DNA from: Chloroflexota bacterium
GTDB lineage: Bacteria; Chloroflexota; Limnocylindria; Limnocylindrales; CSP1-4
NCBI GenBank assembly: GCA_003152165.1
Contig: PLZO01000121.1
Location: forward strand, 69,376 to 119,799
Length of the DNA stretch: 50,424 nt
Direction of reading: 5' to 3'
The translations under genes were made by a program, and so were the position numbers. Shown in pieces: positions 36,862-46,179 of the stretch (position 1 is the stretch's first letter; every line of letters begins with the position of its first letter). The notes below the pieces were generated by a model, which saw only the letters and a program-made list of their open reading frames with translations, was not told where the DNA came from and searched no databases.

Positions 36862-36891
36862 GTTCTACTCCTGCACCACAACGCTTGTCAA
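36862..36891 (-). promoter_or_regulatory. Promoter of dhaK operon
   Basis: -35 TTGACA (36891-36886) and -10 TAGAAC (36867-36862) have an 18-base spacer ending GCAGGAG, as in the glpF promoter. Sequence between the -10 and the GGGAC stem is less conserved between the two cassettes. Confidence 0.8.
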
Positions 36892-37073
36892 GGGCAGCCG
36901 CGCAGATCGGCTGGCAAATCGCGTGGGCAGGCCCTCGCATGCCCCGGCGGCGTCCCCGGGTCTGGGGCCACCGGCAGGCCATCTGGTATGCTTTTGGCTC
37001 GGAAACGATGAGCTCGAAGGCACTCGCAAATGCGAGTCCGAAAGAGAACTCAGAAGCCATCAAGGTGAGCGCC

Positions 37074-37268
37074 ATGGGTCGCGTGGAGTACAAGGTCGAG
37101 CAGGTGTCTTGGGAGGACGAGCACGAGACTCGCCTTCAGCAGCTGGCGGAGCGCCTCAACGAGTTCGCCAAGGACGGCTGGCGAGTGGCCAGCGTGGATC
37201 TCACCCCGCAACCCTCGTACGGGGCGAAAACGCTCCCGATCCTGCTCGAGCGTGACGTTCAGGACTAG
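37074..37268 (+). CDS. Small DUF4177-like protein
   Basis: The 64-aa protein has AAGGTGAG before its ATG. It reads MGRVEYKVEQVSWEDEHE, then a helix (LQQLAERLNEFAKDGW), then RVASVDLTPQ. This is the beta-alpha-beta pattern with a conserved DGW found in DUF4177 proteins. The function of the family is not known. It is divergent from the dhaK operon, and the shared gap (36892-37073) probably holds its promoter (TATGCT at 36987-36992 is a possible -10). Confidence 0.75.
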   Translation: MGRVEYKVEQVSWEDEHETRLQQLAERLNEFAKDGWRVASVDLTPQPSYGAKTLPILLERDVQD

Positions 37269-37340
37269 CCCGAGCAATGGGGCCGTGGCCCCTTGATACA
37301 GGTGCTTCAAGCGGGGCGGTGGGGCTGCTAGGATCGGCCC

Positions 37341-38561
37341 GTGGCTGCCATCGATCCCGGTGACGACGCCCTCCGCCAGGCCCGCGAGCTCCTTCGCCTC
37401 GCGCCCCTGATCGACGGCCACAACGATCTGCCTGAGGCCCTTCGGAGGCGCGTGGGCCTGCGCATCTCCAAGGTCGACCTGCGCCTGCCCGTCGCGGACC
37501 TGATGACCGATATCCCGCGTCTGCGAGCGGGCTGTGTGGGCGGTCAGTTCTGGTCCGTGTGGGTCCCGGCCAGTCTGCCCGAACCCGAGGCAACCCGGCG
37601 CGGCTTCGAGCAGCTCGACATCGTTCGCCGGATGGTGTCCGCCTACCCGGAGACGTTCGAACTCGCAACAACGGCGGACGAAGTCGAGCGAGTCTTTGGG
37701 GCCGGTCGAATCGCCTCCATGATCGGACTCGAGGGCGGATCGATGATTGGCTCCTCCCTGCCGATCCTGCGCCAGTTCCATGCCCTAGGTGTCCGCTATA
37801 TGACCTTGACCCACTGGCTGACGACGGCCTGGGCCGACGCCGCAACGGATGTTCCGCGGCACGCCGGCCTGAGCCGGTTCGGGGTTGAGGTTGTGCGTGA
37901 GATGAACCGCCTGGGCATGCTGGTGGACCTCAGCCACGTATCGCCGGCGAGCATGTCCGTGGCACTCGACAGCACCGAGGCCCCGGTGATCTTCTCGCAT
38001 TCGGGCGCCCGGGCGGTGGCCGACCATCCGCGCAACGTCCCCGACGAGATCCTGCGACGGGTCAGGTCAAACGGCGGGGTCGTGATGGCGGTCTTCCTGT
38101 CCGGCTTCGTGTCAGGGGCCGTGGTCGAGTACGAACAGGCCGCTGACGCCGTGGTCGAGGCACTGCGGGCCAGTCAACCCGAGGCTTCTGAAACGGCACT
38201 GGCCGAGTTGGAGCAGCACTGGCGGGACGAGCACCCCGGGCCGGTGGCCACGATCGATGACGTTGCCGACCACATCGATCATCTGCGCGACGTCGCGGGA
38301 ATCGAACATGTAGGGATCGGCAGCGACTTCGACGGCGGTGCCTCACTGCCGGTTGGCCTGGACGATGCCTCGCACTTCCCGGACCTCCTCGCCGCGTTGC
38401 TCCACCGTGGATATTCGACCGACGACCTGCGCCAGATCGCCGGCGCCAACCTCCTCCGCGTGCTGCACGAAGCGGAGGTGGTCGCGCGACGTCTCCAGTC
38501 GGAGCGTGGGCCGTCCGAGTTGACGATCGAGGAGCTCGACGGGGTCGACACGGCCGGCTAG
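37341..38561 (+). CDS. Membrane-dipeptidase-like peptidase (family M19)
   Basis: The 406-aa zinc enzyme starts at GTG (VAAIDPGDD). Metal ligands are visible: H27 and D29 in DGHNDLP, the bridging Glu in IGLEGGSM, His in LVDLSHVS and His in FSHSGARA. GIGSDFDGG near the end is also typical. There is no signal peptide, so it is probably cytoplasmic. It would hydrolyse dipeptides, possibly with D-residues. A short gap of 72 bases follows the DUF4177-like gene. Confidence 0.92.
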   Translation: MAAIDPGDDALRQARELLRLAPLIDGHNDLPEALRRRVGLRISKVDLRLPVADLMTDIPRLRAGCVGGQFWSVWVPASLPEPEATRRGFEQLDIVRRMVSAYPETFELATTADEVERVFGAGRIASMIGLEGGSMIGSSLPILRQFHALGVRYMTLTHWLTTAWADAATDVPRHAGLSRFGVEVVREMNRLGMLVDLSHVSPASMSVALDSTEAPVIFSHSGARAVADHPRNVPDEILRRVRSNGGVVMAVFLSGFVSGAVVEYEQAADAVVEALRASQPEASETALAELEQHWRDEHPGPVATIDDVADHIDHLRDVAGIEHVGIGSDFDGGASLPVGLDDASHFPDLLAALLHRGYSTDDLRQIAGANLLRVLHEAEVVARRLQSERGPSELTIEELDGVDTAG

Positions 38562-38684
38562 CCGACTCCCGGCCCGCGGACGGCCGCGGGTCGTGGGTTC
38601 CAGAACCGCTTCGTGGCTCCCCGCCGTACCATCGAGCGAGGGCGCGAATTCGACCGTCCTCCGACTCAACCTGGAGAAACCCGA

Positions 38685-38888
38685 ATGCGCCGCTCGCGAC
38701 TCACCGTTGCCGTTGTCCTGTTCCTCGTCGGCCTCGCCTGGATCGGCCAGGGCACCGGCCTGATCAAGGGCAGCGGGATGACTGGCAGCAGCTTCTGGGG
38801 CGTCGCGGGCGTCGCCATGCTCGTCCTTGCCGGCGCAATCCTGATCAGTGAGGGACGCCGTCCAGCCAGCGGGAACCGACCGGGTTGA
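38685..38888 (+). CDS. Small two-helix membrane protein
   Basis: The 67-aa protein has a basic start (MRRSRLT) and two hydrophobic segments (about 8-26 and 38-58) joined by a short Gly/Ser loop, then a basic tail. GGAG lies before the ATG. I recognise no family. It converges on the GH13 gene 7 bases away. Confidence 0.6.
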   Translation: MRRSRLTVAVVLFLVGLAWIGQGTGLIKGSGMTGSSFWGVAGVAMLVLAGAILISEGRRPASGNRPG

Positions 38889-38895
38889 TCCCGGC

Positions 38896-40689
38896 CTAGC
38901 GGTCCTGCGACAGGATCACCACGGCGTACGAGGCTACGCTCACCAGCCCACTCGCGGGTTGGTCGTCGAGGGGTCCCCCGTCGGCATCGAGATCGTCGGC
39001 GATGCCGCCCCCGAACTGTGCGTCGTAGACCGTCGAATCGGAGTTGAGCCGGATCCGCCAGCGCCCTGGCCAGGGCAGGCCCATGGGGAGATCCAGCAGC
39101 GGCCGGGTCGAGAAATTCGCAACGATAACCACGTCGTCACCCGGACCACCTTCGAGCCAGCGATGCCAGGCCAGGACCTTGGCCGCGTCGTCGGCACGGA
39201 TGATCGCGGTGTAGGGACCCTTGAGCCCGGCCGACCACCCGTCGGTGTCGCGACGCAGCCCGATCAGGTCGCGATGGAGCTGCAGGATCCCGGCAAACCG
39301 GTGCGACTTCGACCAGTCGATCGGCACGGTGTCGTCGAACCAGCGATCCTCGAGGAGTTCCTGGCCCTGGAAGAGCATCGGGATGCCGGCTGCCGTGAGG
39401 GTGATCGACGAGCCGAGCGTCGCCCGCTTCCGAGCGAACCAATTGCCACCATCGCCGGGCGCCACCGCCTCGGCCAGTCGGGTCTGGCCGTTGGCGACGT
39501 CATCGTGTGACTCCGTGTAGACCACCCGGCTGAACGGGCGTTCCCCTCCACCGAGCAGGGCGCCGGCGACAGAGGCCATGTCCCGCTCGCTGTCTTCGGC
39601 TGCAGTCAACGCCGCGCGCACTACGGCCAGGAAGGCGGGGTCCCAGCGGGCACCGAAACCTGCCCCGCCGGCATCGGTCGGGACGGTCAGCAGCGCCGCG
39701 TCGCCGAGATCCTCCGCGATGGTCAGCTTCCATGGCTGGCGTACCCGGATCTCGTTGTTCAACCAAACCATGAATGACCAGCCGTCGGGCAGTTCGGTCT
39801 CCGACCGCTCGTCAACCGTCCGGATGTACAGCGTCGAGTCGAAACGCAAGCCGTCCGCCCGGAACTCCTCGAGCCAGGTCAACGCGCTATCACGCAGGAA
39901 GGCCCGAACCTCGCCCCGGCCGTAGTCGGGCCGGGTGTTGCCCCACGGGGTGACGGCCCGTTCGTCGTTGTAGAAGTAGATTCCGCCCCACTCGCCCTCC
40001 GCCCACCCGTCGAACCGCCACAGGTCGAGATCGCCCGGTCCGAAGTGGTTGTAGACCACGTCAACGATCACCGCGATGCCGTGCTCGTGAGCAGCCTGCA
40101 CGAAGCGCTTGAACGCATCAGGACCACCATAGGTCGACTCAATCGCGAAGATGTGGGCCGGGTTGTAGCCCCACGACACATCGCCGGCATATTCGAAGGG
40201 CGGCATCACCTGGATCGCACCGATCCCCAGGTCGTGCAGGTAAGGCATTCGCCGGATCGCCCGGTCGAAGTCGCCCGGCGTGCCGTTCCTGGCACCGAAC
40301 GTCCCGATGTGCATCTCGTAGATGACGATGTCGCTCCAACTGGGCGTGTCAAAGGTGACATCGCCCCAGTCGAAGGCCTCCGGGTCGTACACCACGGCAT
40401 TGCCGACTGAGCTCGTAACCTGGCGGGCATATGGATCAATTCGCGACAGGACACCAGCCGGCGTCTGGAGGAGATAGCGGTACTCGGCGCCGACCATCAC
40501 CCCGGGCACGTCCACCGACCACGTCCCCGACCAGCTGCCCGGGGCCCCCGGTGCACTGGCGGGAGGGTCACGGGCAAGGGTGATCCCTTCCCGGTCCCAG
40601 GCGTTGAACGTGCCCGATACGGAGACAGCCTCGGCATGCGGGGCCCAGACTCGGAAGGTCACACCCTCGGAATGAGGCAGCGCACCCAT
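38896..40689 (-). CDS. GH13 alpha-glucan enzyme, 1,4-alpha-glucan branching enzyme type
   Basis: The 597-aa protein (start at the ATG giving MGALPHSEG; a GTG 20 codons upstream is possible) has an N-terminal CBM48/E-set domain (VTFRVWAPHAEAVSVSGTFN). The GH13 barrel follows: VIYEMHIGTF, DVVYNHFGPG (region I), DGLRFDSTLYI (nucleophile Asp), IAEDLGD (acid/base Glu) and YTESHDDV (transition-state Asp). The C-terminal all-beta domain ends ASYAVVILSQD. It remodels glycogen-like or trehalose-related glucans; branching enzyme or trehalohydrolase cannot be told apart by eye. No glycogen genes flank it. Confidence 0.88.
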   Translation of the reverse strand: MGALPHSEGVTFRVWAPHAEAVSVSGTFNAWDREGITLARDPPASAPGAPGSWSGTWSVDVPGVMVGAEYRYLLQTPAGVLSRIDPYARQVTSSVGNAVVYDPEAFDWGDVTFDTPSWSDIVIYEMHIGTFGARNGTPGDFDRAIRRMPYLHDLGIGAIQVMPPFEYAGDVSWGYNPAHIFAIESTYGGPDAFKRFVQAAHEHGIAVIVDVVYNHFGPGDLDLWRFDGWAEGEWGGIYFYNDERAVTPWGNTRPDYGRGEVRAFLRDSALTWLEEFRADGLRFDSTLYIRTVDERSETELPDGWSFMVWLNNEIRVRQPWKLTIAEDLGDAALLTVPTDAGGAGFGARWDPAFLAVVRAALTAAEDSERDMASVAGALLGGGERPFSRVVYTESHDDVANGQTRLAEAVAPGDGGNWFARKRATLGSSITLTAAGIPMLFQGQELLEDRWFDDTVPIDWSKSHRFAGILQLHRDLIGLRRDTDGWSAGLKGPYTAIIRADDAAKVLAWHRWLEGGPGDDVVIVANFSTRPLLDLPMGLPWPGRWRIRLNSDSTVYDAQFGGGIADDLDADGGPLDDQPASGLVSVASYAVVILSQDR

Positions 40690-40784
40690 GCCCCCGCGAG
40701 GCGACGGCTGAGCGAGCCCAGCGATGGCTCCTGGTCGTGCCGATCCCACCTGGCGATCGTAGCAGCGCGCCTGCCCTCACTGGT

Positions 40785-43046
40785 TCAGGGCAGGAAGTAG
40801 CCGGTCACATCGAATACGACCTGGGCCGTGGCCCGGGCCGGGGCGGCATAGGTGATGCTGAGCATGCCGCCCGCCCCGAGCGGCACGGTCACCCCGTTCG
40901 CCCGGATGTCACCGTGCGGGAAGTTGAGGGTCGAGGTTGTCGGGCTGTTCGTGGCGACCGGGGTCAGGGCAAAGTAGCCGGGGGCGGTCTGGCCCGTGAC
41001 GGTCAGGTTGCCCGTGACCGCGATCGCGCTGGCCGGGATGTTCCTGGTCGAGTCGGCCGACTGGCCGGTAACCGGGAAGGTCTGGGCCACGTTGGCAGTC
41101 AGGCCCGAAGCGAGGCCGAGGCCGATCCGCGAGTCGACCAGGCGGTTGGGGGTGACCACGACATAGGTTGCGCCGCTCGCACCGGAGACCGTGATCGGCG
41201 TAACGCTCGACGACGGAGCCGAAGCCGGCCCGGTCCCCATCGGGTTCGTAGCTGTGACGGTGAATGCATAGGACGTGCCGTTGGCCAGGCCCAGGACGGT
41301 GCAGCTCAGGCTTCCGGTGGTCGTGCACGTGCTGCCCGGCGGTGACGAGCTCACGGTATAGCCGGTGATGGTCCGGCCGCCATTTGACACCGGCGCCGAC
41401 CAGCTGACGATGGCCGAGCCATCGGCCGGGGCGGCAGTGACGCCAGTCGGGGCATCTGGTGCGGTCGCGGGGATCACGGACGCGGATGATGTCGAGGCCG
41501 GGCCCGTCCCGGTCGAGTTCGTGGCGGTCACGCTGAACGTGTAGGAAGCGCCGTTCGTGAGGCCGCTCACCGTGCAGCTCACGGTTCCGGCCGTCGTGCA
41601 GGTCTTCGACTCCGGCGTGGAGGTGACGGTGTACCCGGTGATCGGATTCCCGTTGCCGGCCGGCGCGTGCCAGCTCACAAGCGCCGTCTTGTTGCCGGCC
41701 GTCGCGATGACAGCCGTCGGGGCGCTCGGGGCGGCCGGAGCGCTCGGCGGCGTCGGGGTGCTCGGGGCACCCGGGGCGGTGAAGGCACCGGTTCCGTTCG
41801 GGGTGCCAAGGCCCGTCGGACCGTCGTAGGCACCCATTGCGGTGCACAGATATGTCCCACCGCAGCTGCCATTGGACCCGCTCGTCACGTCGTTGAGCTG
41901 GCCCGACTGGGCGTAGGGATAGCTCGCGGGATAGGTCCCGGGCGACGGAGCCCCCGCGAGCGCGTAGACGCCGGCGATGATCGGGGTCGCCACGCTCGTC
42001 CCACCGAACCTGACCCAGCCGCCACTGGGCGTCGAATAGACGGCCACACCGGTCGCTAGATCGGCGACGGCGGAAACATCGGCGACGGTCCGATTTGCGC
42101 AGGAGGGGTCATGTTGCCAGGCTGGCTTGGGCTCATAGGCCGAACAGCCACTGCCAGCCATGTCCCAGGCGGTTTCCGTCCAGCCGCGTGCGTTGGCTGC
42201 CGTGGCCAGGCTGGTCCCGCCAACTGAGGTGACGTGGGGCGACGACGCGGGAAAGTCCACCCCGTAGCCGTCGTCCCCGGCGCCCACTGTGATTGCTACC
42301 CCGGGGTGGTTGTAGTAGGCGCTGTCGGCGAGGTTCTCGCCGAGGAACTCCGGACCGGCATAGCTGTTCGAGACGACCACGGCACCCAGGCCGACCGCGG
42401 TGTTCTCGGCCGTGCCGAGATCCTGCACGGACGTGGAATCGCTTTCCACCAGCAGGATGTGGCAGTTCGGACAGATCGCCGAGACCATCTCGATGTCGAG
42501 CGCGATCTCGCCGCCCCAGCCCTGGTCGTAGGCCGGGTAAATGGTACTGCCATGCTGGTCGATCTTCCTGAAGCAGCCATTCTGGGTGGTACATGGACTC
42601 AGGCCGAACTGGCTGCGGTAGGTGGCCAGGTCCGATGCAGCAGTGGGCAGGTCAAAGGCATCGACGATGGCCACGGTGATCCCGGACCCGGCCCCCGAAG
42701 CCGCATCTGGCAGCCCATAGGCCGACAGGAGTTGGCTGGGGGCGAAGCCTCTCGGCATCGTGAGCGGACCGACTGCCGACCGGGTCAGCGGCGCGCTGTC
42801 GGTCCGGACGAGGGCCAGGCACGACATGTAACCGGGCGCCGCCGGCGGGCACAACGCCCGAACCGCCAGTTGTTCTTGCTGCGCGACCGAGGTGGCGGAG
42901 CTGGCCGGCGGCGTTGCGCCGGTCGCCGCGACAGCAGAGGGCCACGCTCCGGCGAGCACGACCAGGAGAAGCGCCTGGAACGCAGCTCCCCGGAGTGCGC
43001 GGCGGCGAGCACGTCCGGGAGTTCGAGCGGCCCCGCGGGGAAGCAT
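40785..43046 (-). CDS. Secreted S53 (sedolisin-like) serine protease with two FN3 domains
   Basis: The 753-aa protein starts at the ATG giving MLPRGAARTPG, followed by a signal peptide (RRRALRGAAFQALLLVVLAG); a start 39 codons upstream is also open. The protease domain shows GWGGEIALDIEM (Glu and Asp of the S53 triad), the oxyanion Asp in GAGDDGYG and Ser in FGGTSVATPI. Pro/Ala linkers, two fibronectin type III domains (around 440-620) and a beta-rich C-terminal domain (YVVVTPNRLVDSR to VVFDVTGYFLP) follow. The last may bind the cell surface or polysaccharide. No long prodomain is seen. Confidence 0.88.
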   Translation of the reverse strand: MLPRGAARTPGRARRRALRGAAFQALLLVVLAGAWPSAVAATGATPPASSATSVAQQEQLAVRALCPPAAPGYMSCLALVRTDSAPLTRSAVGPLTMPRGFAPSQLLSAYGLPDAASGAGSGITVAIVDAFDLPTAASDLATYRSQFGLSPCTTQNGCFRKIDQHGSTIYPAYDQGWGGEIALDIEMVSAICPNCHILLVESDSTSVQDLGTAENTAVGLGAVVVSNSYAGPEFLGENLADSAYYNHPGVAITVGAGDDGYGVDFPASSPHVTSVGGTSLATAANARGWTETAWDMAGSGCSAYEPKPAWQHDPSCANRTVADVSAVADLATGVAVYSTPSGGWVRFGGTSVATPIIAGVYALAGAPSPGTYPASYPYAQSGQLNDVTSGSNGSCGGTYLCTAMGAYDGPTGLGTPNGTGAFTAPGAPSTPTPPSAPAAPSAPTAVIATAGNKTALVSWHAPAGNGNPITGYTVTSTPESKTCTTAGTVSCTVSGLTNGASYTFSVTATNSTGTGPASTSSASVIPATAPDAPTGVTAAPADGSAIVSWSAPVSNGGRTITGYTVSSSPPGSTCTTTGSLSCTVLGLANGTSYAFTVTATNPMGTGPASAPSSSVTPITVSGASGATYVVVTPNRLVDSRIGLGLASGLTANVAQTFPVTGQSADSTRNIPASAIAVTGNLTVTGQTAPGYFALTPVATNSPTTSTLNFPHGDIRANGVTVPLGAGGMLSITYAAPARATAQVVFDVTGYFLP

Positions 43047-43266
43047 TGAGGCTGACTCCAGTGGCCGTTCGCGATGACGATCCGAGAGTGGCAGATTAAG
43101 CGGTTGTCGGCCAGTAGGCAGGAGTCCTATTAGTGGCGTGCGAGCATCAGATTTGAGGCCCATGGCGGCGACCTGACGCGGCGATCAGCGTGGGCCATCA
43201 CCGGCCGGGGGAGGTCGATCAGTTTGACCGAGGCTCGCGTGCGATCATAGATACGCGTCGCACGGT

Positions 43267-43518
43267 CTGTTCGCGTCGCACTCGTCCGACCGGGAGACCG
43301 ATCTGCAGCAGATCCAGGTAAACCTCGGGGTTGCCATCGGATTCGGGATGATCGGCATCGGGCTGACGGCCCTGCTGGTCGGGCTCGGCTGGAGCGCCGG
43401 CCGCCGACTGCGTAACCTGCCCGACGATCCCCGGAGCACCCGCGTCCTGATCATCCTAGGCCTGGGCGTGACCGCGATCGGGGTCATCCTGGCTGCCCTG
43501 ACCGTCGGCGCCTCCTGA
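43267..43518 (+). CDS. Small two-helix membrane protein, start uncertain
   Basis: An open frame codes for a soluble start (HSSDRETDLQQIQVN), a helix (LGVAIGFGMIGIGLTALLVG), a basic loop (SAGRRLRNLPDDPRSTR) and a second helix ending TVGAS. The amino-acid pattern is clearly coding, but the frame has no ATG, GTG or TTG upstream of the first helix. The only ATG (43348) is inside it. I place the start at CTG 43267 as a guess; a lost base upstream would explain it. The transporter gene begins just downstream. Confidence 0.45.
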   Translation: MFASHSSDRETDLQQIQVNLGVAIGFGMIGIGLTALLVGLGWSAGRRLRNLPDDPRSTRVLIILGLGVTAIGVILAALTVGAS

Positions 43519-43553
43519 GCCAACCTCTGGCTCCGGGGGCACCCCTCGCGGTC

Positions 43554-44804
43554 GTGATCTTCCTGGCCACGATTGGGCTGGTGATTGCCCGACCAAGAGG
43601 GATCAGCGAGGCGGCTGCCGCTCTCGTCGGAGCGGGCGCGATGGTCATAGCAGGCCTCGTGCGGCCGGACGAGGCCGGTGCGAACGTCGCCGGCCACTGG
43701 AACGTCCTCCTCTTTTTCGTCGGACTCACCGGGACCGCTGCCGTTGCCGAGCGGAGCGGCCTGTTCGAAGCGCTCGCCGGCCGCGCCGCGGGCCTGTCGG
43801 GTGGTCGGCCGCGGCGACTGCTCGTGGCAGTGGTGATCGTGGGCGCCTTCGTCGCGGCGCTGCTCTCGAATGACGCAGCCGCCTTGGTCCTGACGCCGGT
43901 GGTCTACGTGATCGTGACCCGGTTCGGCCTCGAGCCGCTGCCCTACGTTCTGGCTTGCACCTTCGTTGCCGATGCCGCCTCGCTGGCGTTGCCGGTCAGC
44001 AACCCGGTCAACATCATCGTCACGGATCGGCTGGGCGAGAGCGCCGCCAGCCTGGTGCCCGTGCTGCTACCGGCGGCGGTCGCCTCCGTCGGCGCATTGC
44101 TGGGGTGCCTGCTCCTGATCTACCGGCGGCGGCTGCCCGCCACCTCGGTCCTGGCCCCGGGGGGGAGTTCCTGGTCATCATTCGGCGCGATCCCGATGAC
44201 CCTTCGACTCGCATTCGGGCTGGCCGCGATCGCCTTCACGCTGGCCTCTATCGTTAACATCCCGCTCGGGCCCACGTTGTCGATCGCCTGGCTGTTCCTG
44301 CTCGTGATCGAGCGGATCGGGGGCCGTCGGCCGGGGCCGCTCGATGGCATCGGCTGGTCGCTCCTCGTCTTCGTGGCCGCCATGGGCGTCCTCGTTGACG
44401 GCCTGTCCACGGCCGGAGTGACCTCCCTGCTTGCCGACCTCGTACTGGGCCCAGTGCGCGACATGCCGGCCGCGGTCATGGTCGTGTCCGCCGCGGCCGG
44501 CGCGGTCGGAGCCAACCTGTTCAACAACCTGCCGGCCGCCTTCGTCCTGGCTGACGCCATCCATAATTCGGGCCTGGGCCAGGCGAGCGCCCATGCGGCA
44601 GCATTGGGCACGATCATTGGTGCGGATCTCGGGCCAAACTTGACACCTGTCGGCTCCGTGTCCACGCTCCTGTGGTTCGTTCTCCTGCGCCAACGTGGCC
44701 TGGTGATTTCGTCGTGGAGCTACATCCGGATGGGTTTGGTCGTGACCCCGATCACCATCGCTGCGGCCCTGGCGGTTGCGCTGATCCTCGGCGTTCCACG
44801 ATGA
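43554..44804 (+). CDS. ArsB/NhaD-like ion transporter
   Basis: The 416-aa protein has about 11 membrane helices and the ion-transporter (ArsB/NhaD/CitM) motifs. SNDAAALVLTPVVYVI and PVSNPVNIIVTDR lie in the first repeat and LFNNLPAAFVLAD and DLGPNLTPVGS in the second. These are the paired discontinuous helices of this superfamily. It may export arsenite or exchange Na+/H+. No ars genes are present to decide. The start is GTG; the frame is open further upstream to the end of the preceding small gene. Confidence 0.85.
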   Translation: MIFLATIGLVIARPRGISEAAAALVGAGAMVIAGLVRPDEAGANVAGHWNVLLFFVGLTGTAAVAERSGLFEALAGRAAGLSGGRPRRLLVAVVIVGAFVAALLSNDAAALVLTPVVYVIVTRFGLEPLPYVLACTFVADAASLALPVSNPVNIIVTDRLGESAASLVPVLLPAAVASVGALLGCLLLIYRRRLPATSVLAPGGSSWSSFGAIPMTLRLAFGLAAIAFTLASIVNIPLGPTLSIAWLFLLVIERIGGRRPGPLDGIGWSLLVFVAAMGVLVDGLSTAGVTSLLADLVLGPVRDMPAAVMVVSAAAGAVGANLFNNLPAAFVLADAIHNSGLGQASAHAAALGTIIGADLGPNLTPVGSVSTLLWFVLLRQRGLVISSWSYIRMGLVVTPITIAAALAVALILGVPR

Positions 44805-44811
44805 GTCGTCC

Positions 44812-45318
44812 GTGAACCAGCCGCTGCGGCTGCTGATCGCGATCGCGGGCGGGGAGGATCCGATCCTGGTCGCGGACGTTGCCCGACTGCTCGGTCCCGC
44901 TACGCAGCCCGTCGCGATCACGCTTGTCCACGTCGTCGACATCGAGCCGCGCGCGCTGCTCGGTCGCGGCCCGGCAGTCCGTCGCGGACCATGGCCCGGC
45001 GGACCTGGAGGTCTCGACGATCGCCGGCTGGAAGAAGCCGAGCAGGCGGCATCGACGGCGATCCTGGCGACCTGGCATGAACGCTTCAAGGCCAGCCTGC
45101 CCGATACGGTGACGATCACGGACGAGGTCCGCCGAGGGCACCCGGAGCACGAGATCATCGCTGCCACAAACTTGATCGGGGCAGACGCGCTCGTCCTCGC
45201 GGCCCGTGCCCGGATCGGGCCGACCGAGCCTGGGCCGAGGAGCCTCGGCCACGTCGCTCGTTTCGTCGTCGATCATGCCCCCGCGCCGGTCATCGTCGTC
45301 CGCATTCGTAGCACTTGA
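44812..45318 (+). CDS. Universal stress protein (UspA family)
   Basis: The 168-aa single-domain protein starts at GTG 7 bases after the transporter stop. The UspA fold is seen from RLLIAIAGGED to the C-terminal region. GADALVLAARARIG and the LGHVARFVVDHAPAPVIVV ending match, although the ATP-binding G-x2-G-x9-G(S/T) motif is incomplete. A Gly/Pro/Arg-rich insertion (about 52-68) is unusual. It may regulate the transporter, as Usp proteins do in some operons (inference). Confidence 0.8.
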   Translation: MNQPLRLLIAIAGGEDPILVADVARLLGPATQPVAITLVHVVDIEPRALLGRGPAVRRGPWPGGPGGLDDRRLEEAEQAASTAILATWHERFKASLPDTVTITDEVRRGHPEHEIIAATNLIGADALVLAARARIGPTEPGPRSLGHVARFVVDHAPAPVIVVRIRST

Positions 45319-45393
45319 CTCTCCGCCGGACCCACGGCACCGCCCGATCTGGCGCCGAATGAGGGCAACCGGCAACCCGTCCACAATTGCCTG

Positions 45394-46179
45394 GTGTCGA
45401 CCCGGGCCAGGTTCCTTGGGCATTCGACCGTGATGCTCGAGATTGGCGGCATCCGGATCCTGACCGACCCCCTGCTGCGCGACCGGGTGAGCCTCCTGAG
45501 ACGGCACGCTCCACCGGTCACGCTGGCCGCGACCGAGCCTGTGGATGCAGTCCTCGTGTCGCATCTCCACCTCGATCACCTGGACCTGGGCTCGTTGCGG
45601 ATGGTGCCCGGAACGCCCCGTTTATTCGTGCCTCGCGGAGGTGGCCGCCTGCTCCGCAGGTGGGGCTTCGACGATGTGGTCGAGCTGACCTTGTCCGATC
45701 GCGCCGAGTTCGGCTCGGTCTCGATTGAGGCGGTGCCCGCGTTCCACGTCGGCCACCGGCCTCCCGCCGGACCTCGGGCGGAGTCGCTGGGATTCGTGGT
45801 CGAGTCGGACGAGCACCGCGTCTGGTTCGCCGGTGATACGGACGTGTTTCTCGGGATGGCCAACCTGCGGGCGATCGACCTCGCGCTGCTGCCGGTGTGG
45901 GGTTGGGGTCCGCGGCTGGGGTCAGGCCACCTGGATCCTCGCCGCGCCGCCGAATCTCTTGCGCTCGTCCAGCCGACGTTGGCCATCCCGATTCACTGGG
46001 GCACCTACTGGCCGATCGGGCTCAGCTGGTATCGAAGCCGGCTGCTCGTCGATCCGCCGCACGCTCTGCGTTCGGAGGCTGTCGTCCTGGCGCCCGATGT
46101 CGAGGTGCGGATCCTGGAGCCCGGCGAGATCACCATGCTCGGTCCGAGGCGCCCAGTCGAGCAAGACTCAGCGCGCTGA
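45394..46179 (+). CDS. Metallo-beta-lactamase-fold hydrolase (UlaG-like)
   Basis: The 261-aa protein starts at GTG giving MSTRARFLGHSTVMLEIGG. Zinc ligands are visible: SHLHLDHLD (HxHxDH), His in AFHVGH, Asp in WFAGDTDVF and His in PIHWGTY. This is typical of UlaG-like or NAPE-PLD-like lactonases and phosphodiesterases. No signal peptide is seen. Substrate unknown. It ends 158 bases before the PaiB-like gene. Confidence 0.85.
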   Translation: MSTRARFLGHSTVMLEIGGIRILTDPLLRDRVSLLRRHAPPVTLAATEPVDAVLVSHLHLDHLDLGSLRMVPGTPRLFVPRGGGRLLRRWGFDDVVELTLSDRAEFGSVSIEAVPAFHVGHRPPAGPRAESLGFVVESDEHRVWFAGDTDVFLGMANLRAIDLALLPVWGWGPRLGSGHLDPRRAAESLALVQPTLAIPIHWGTYWPIGLSWYRSRLLVDPPHALRSEAVVLAPDVEVRILEPGEITMLGPRRPVEQDSAR

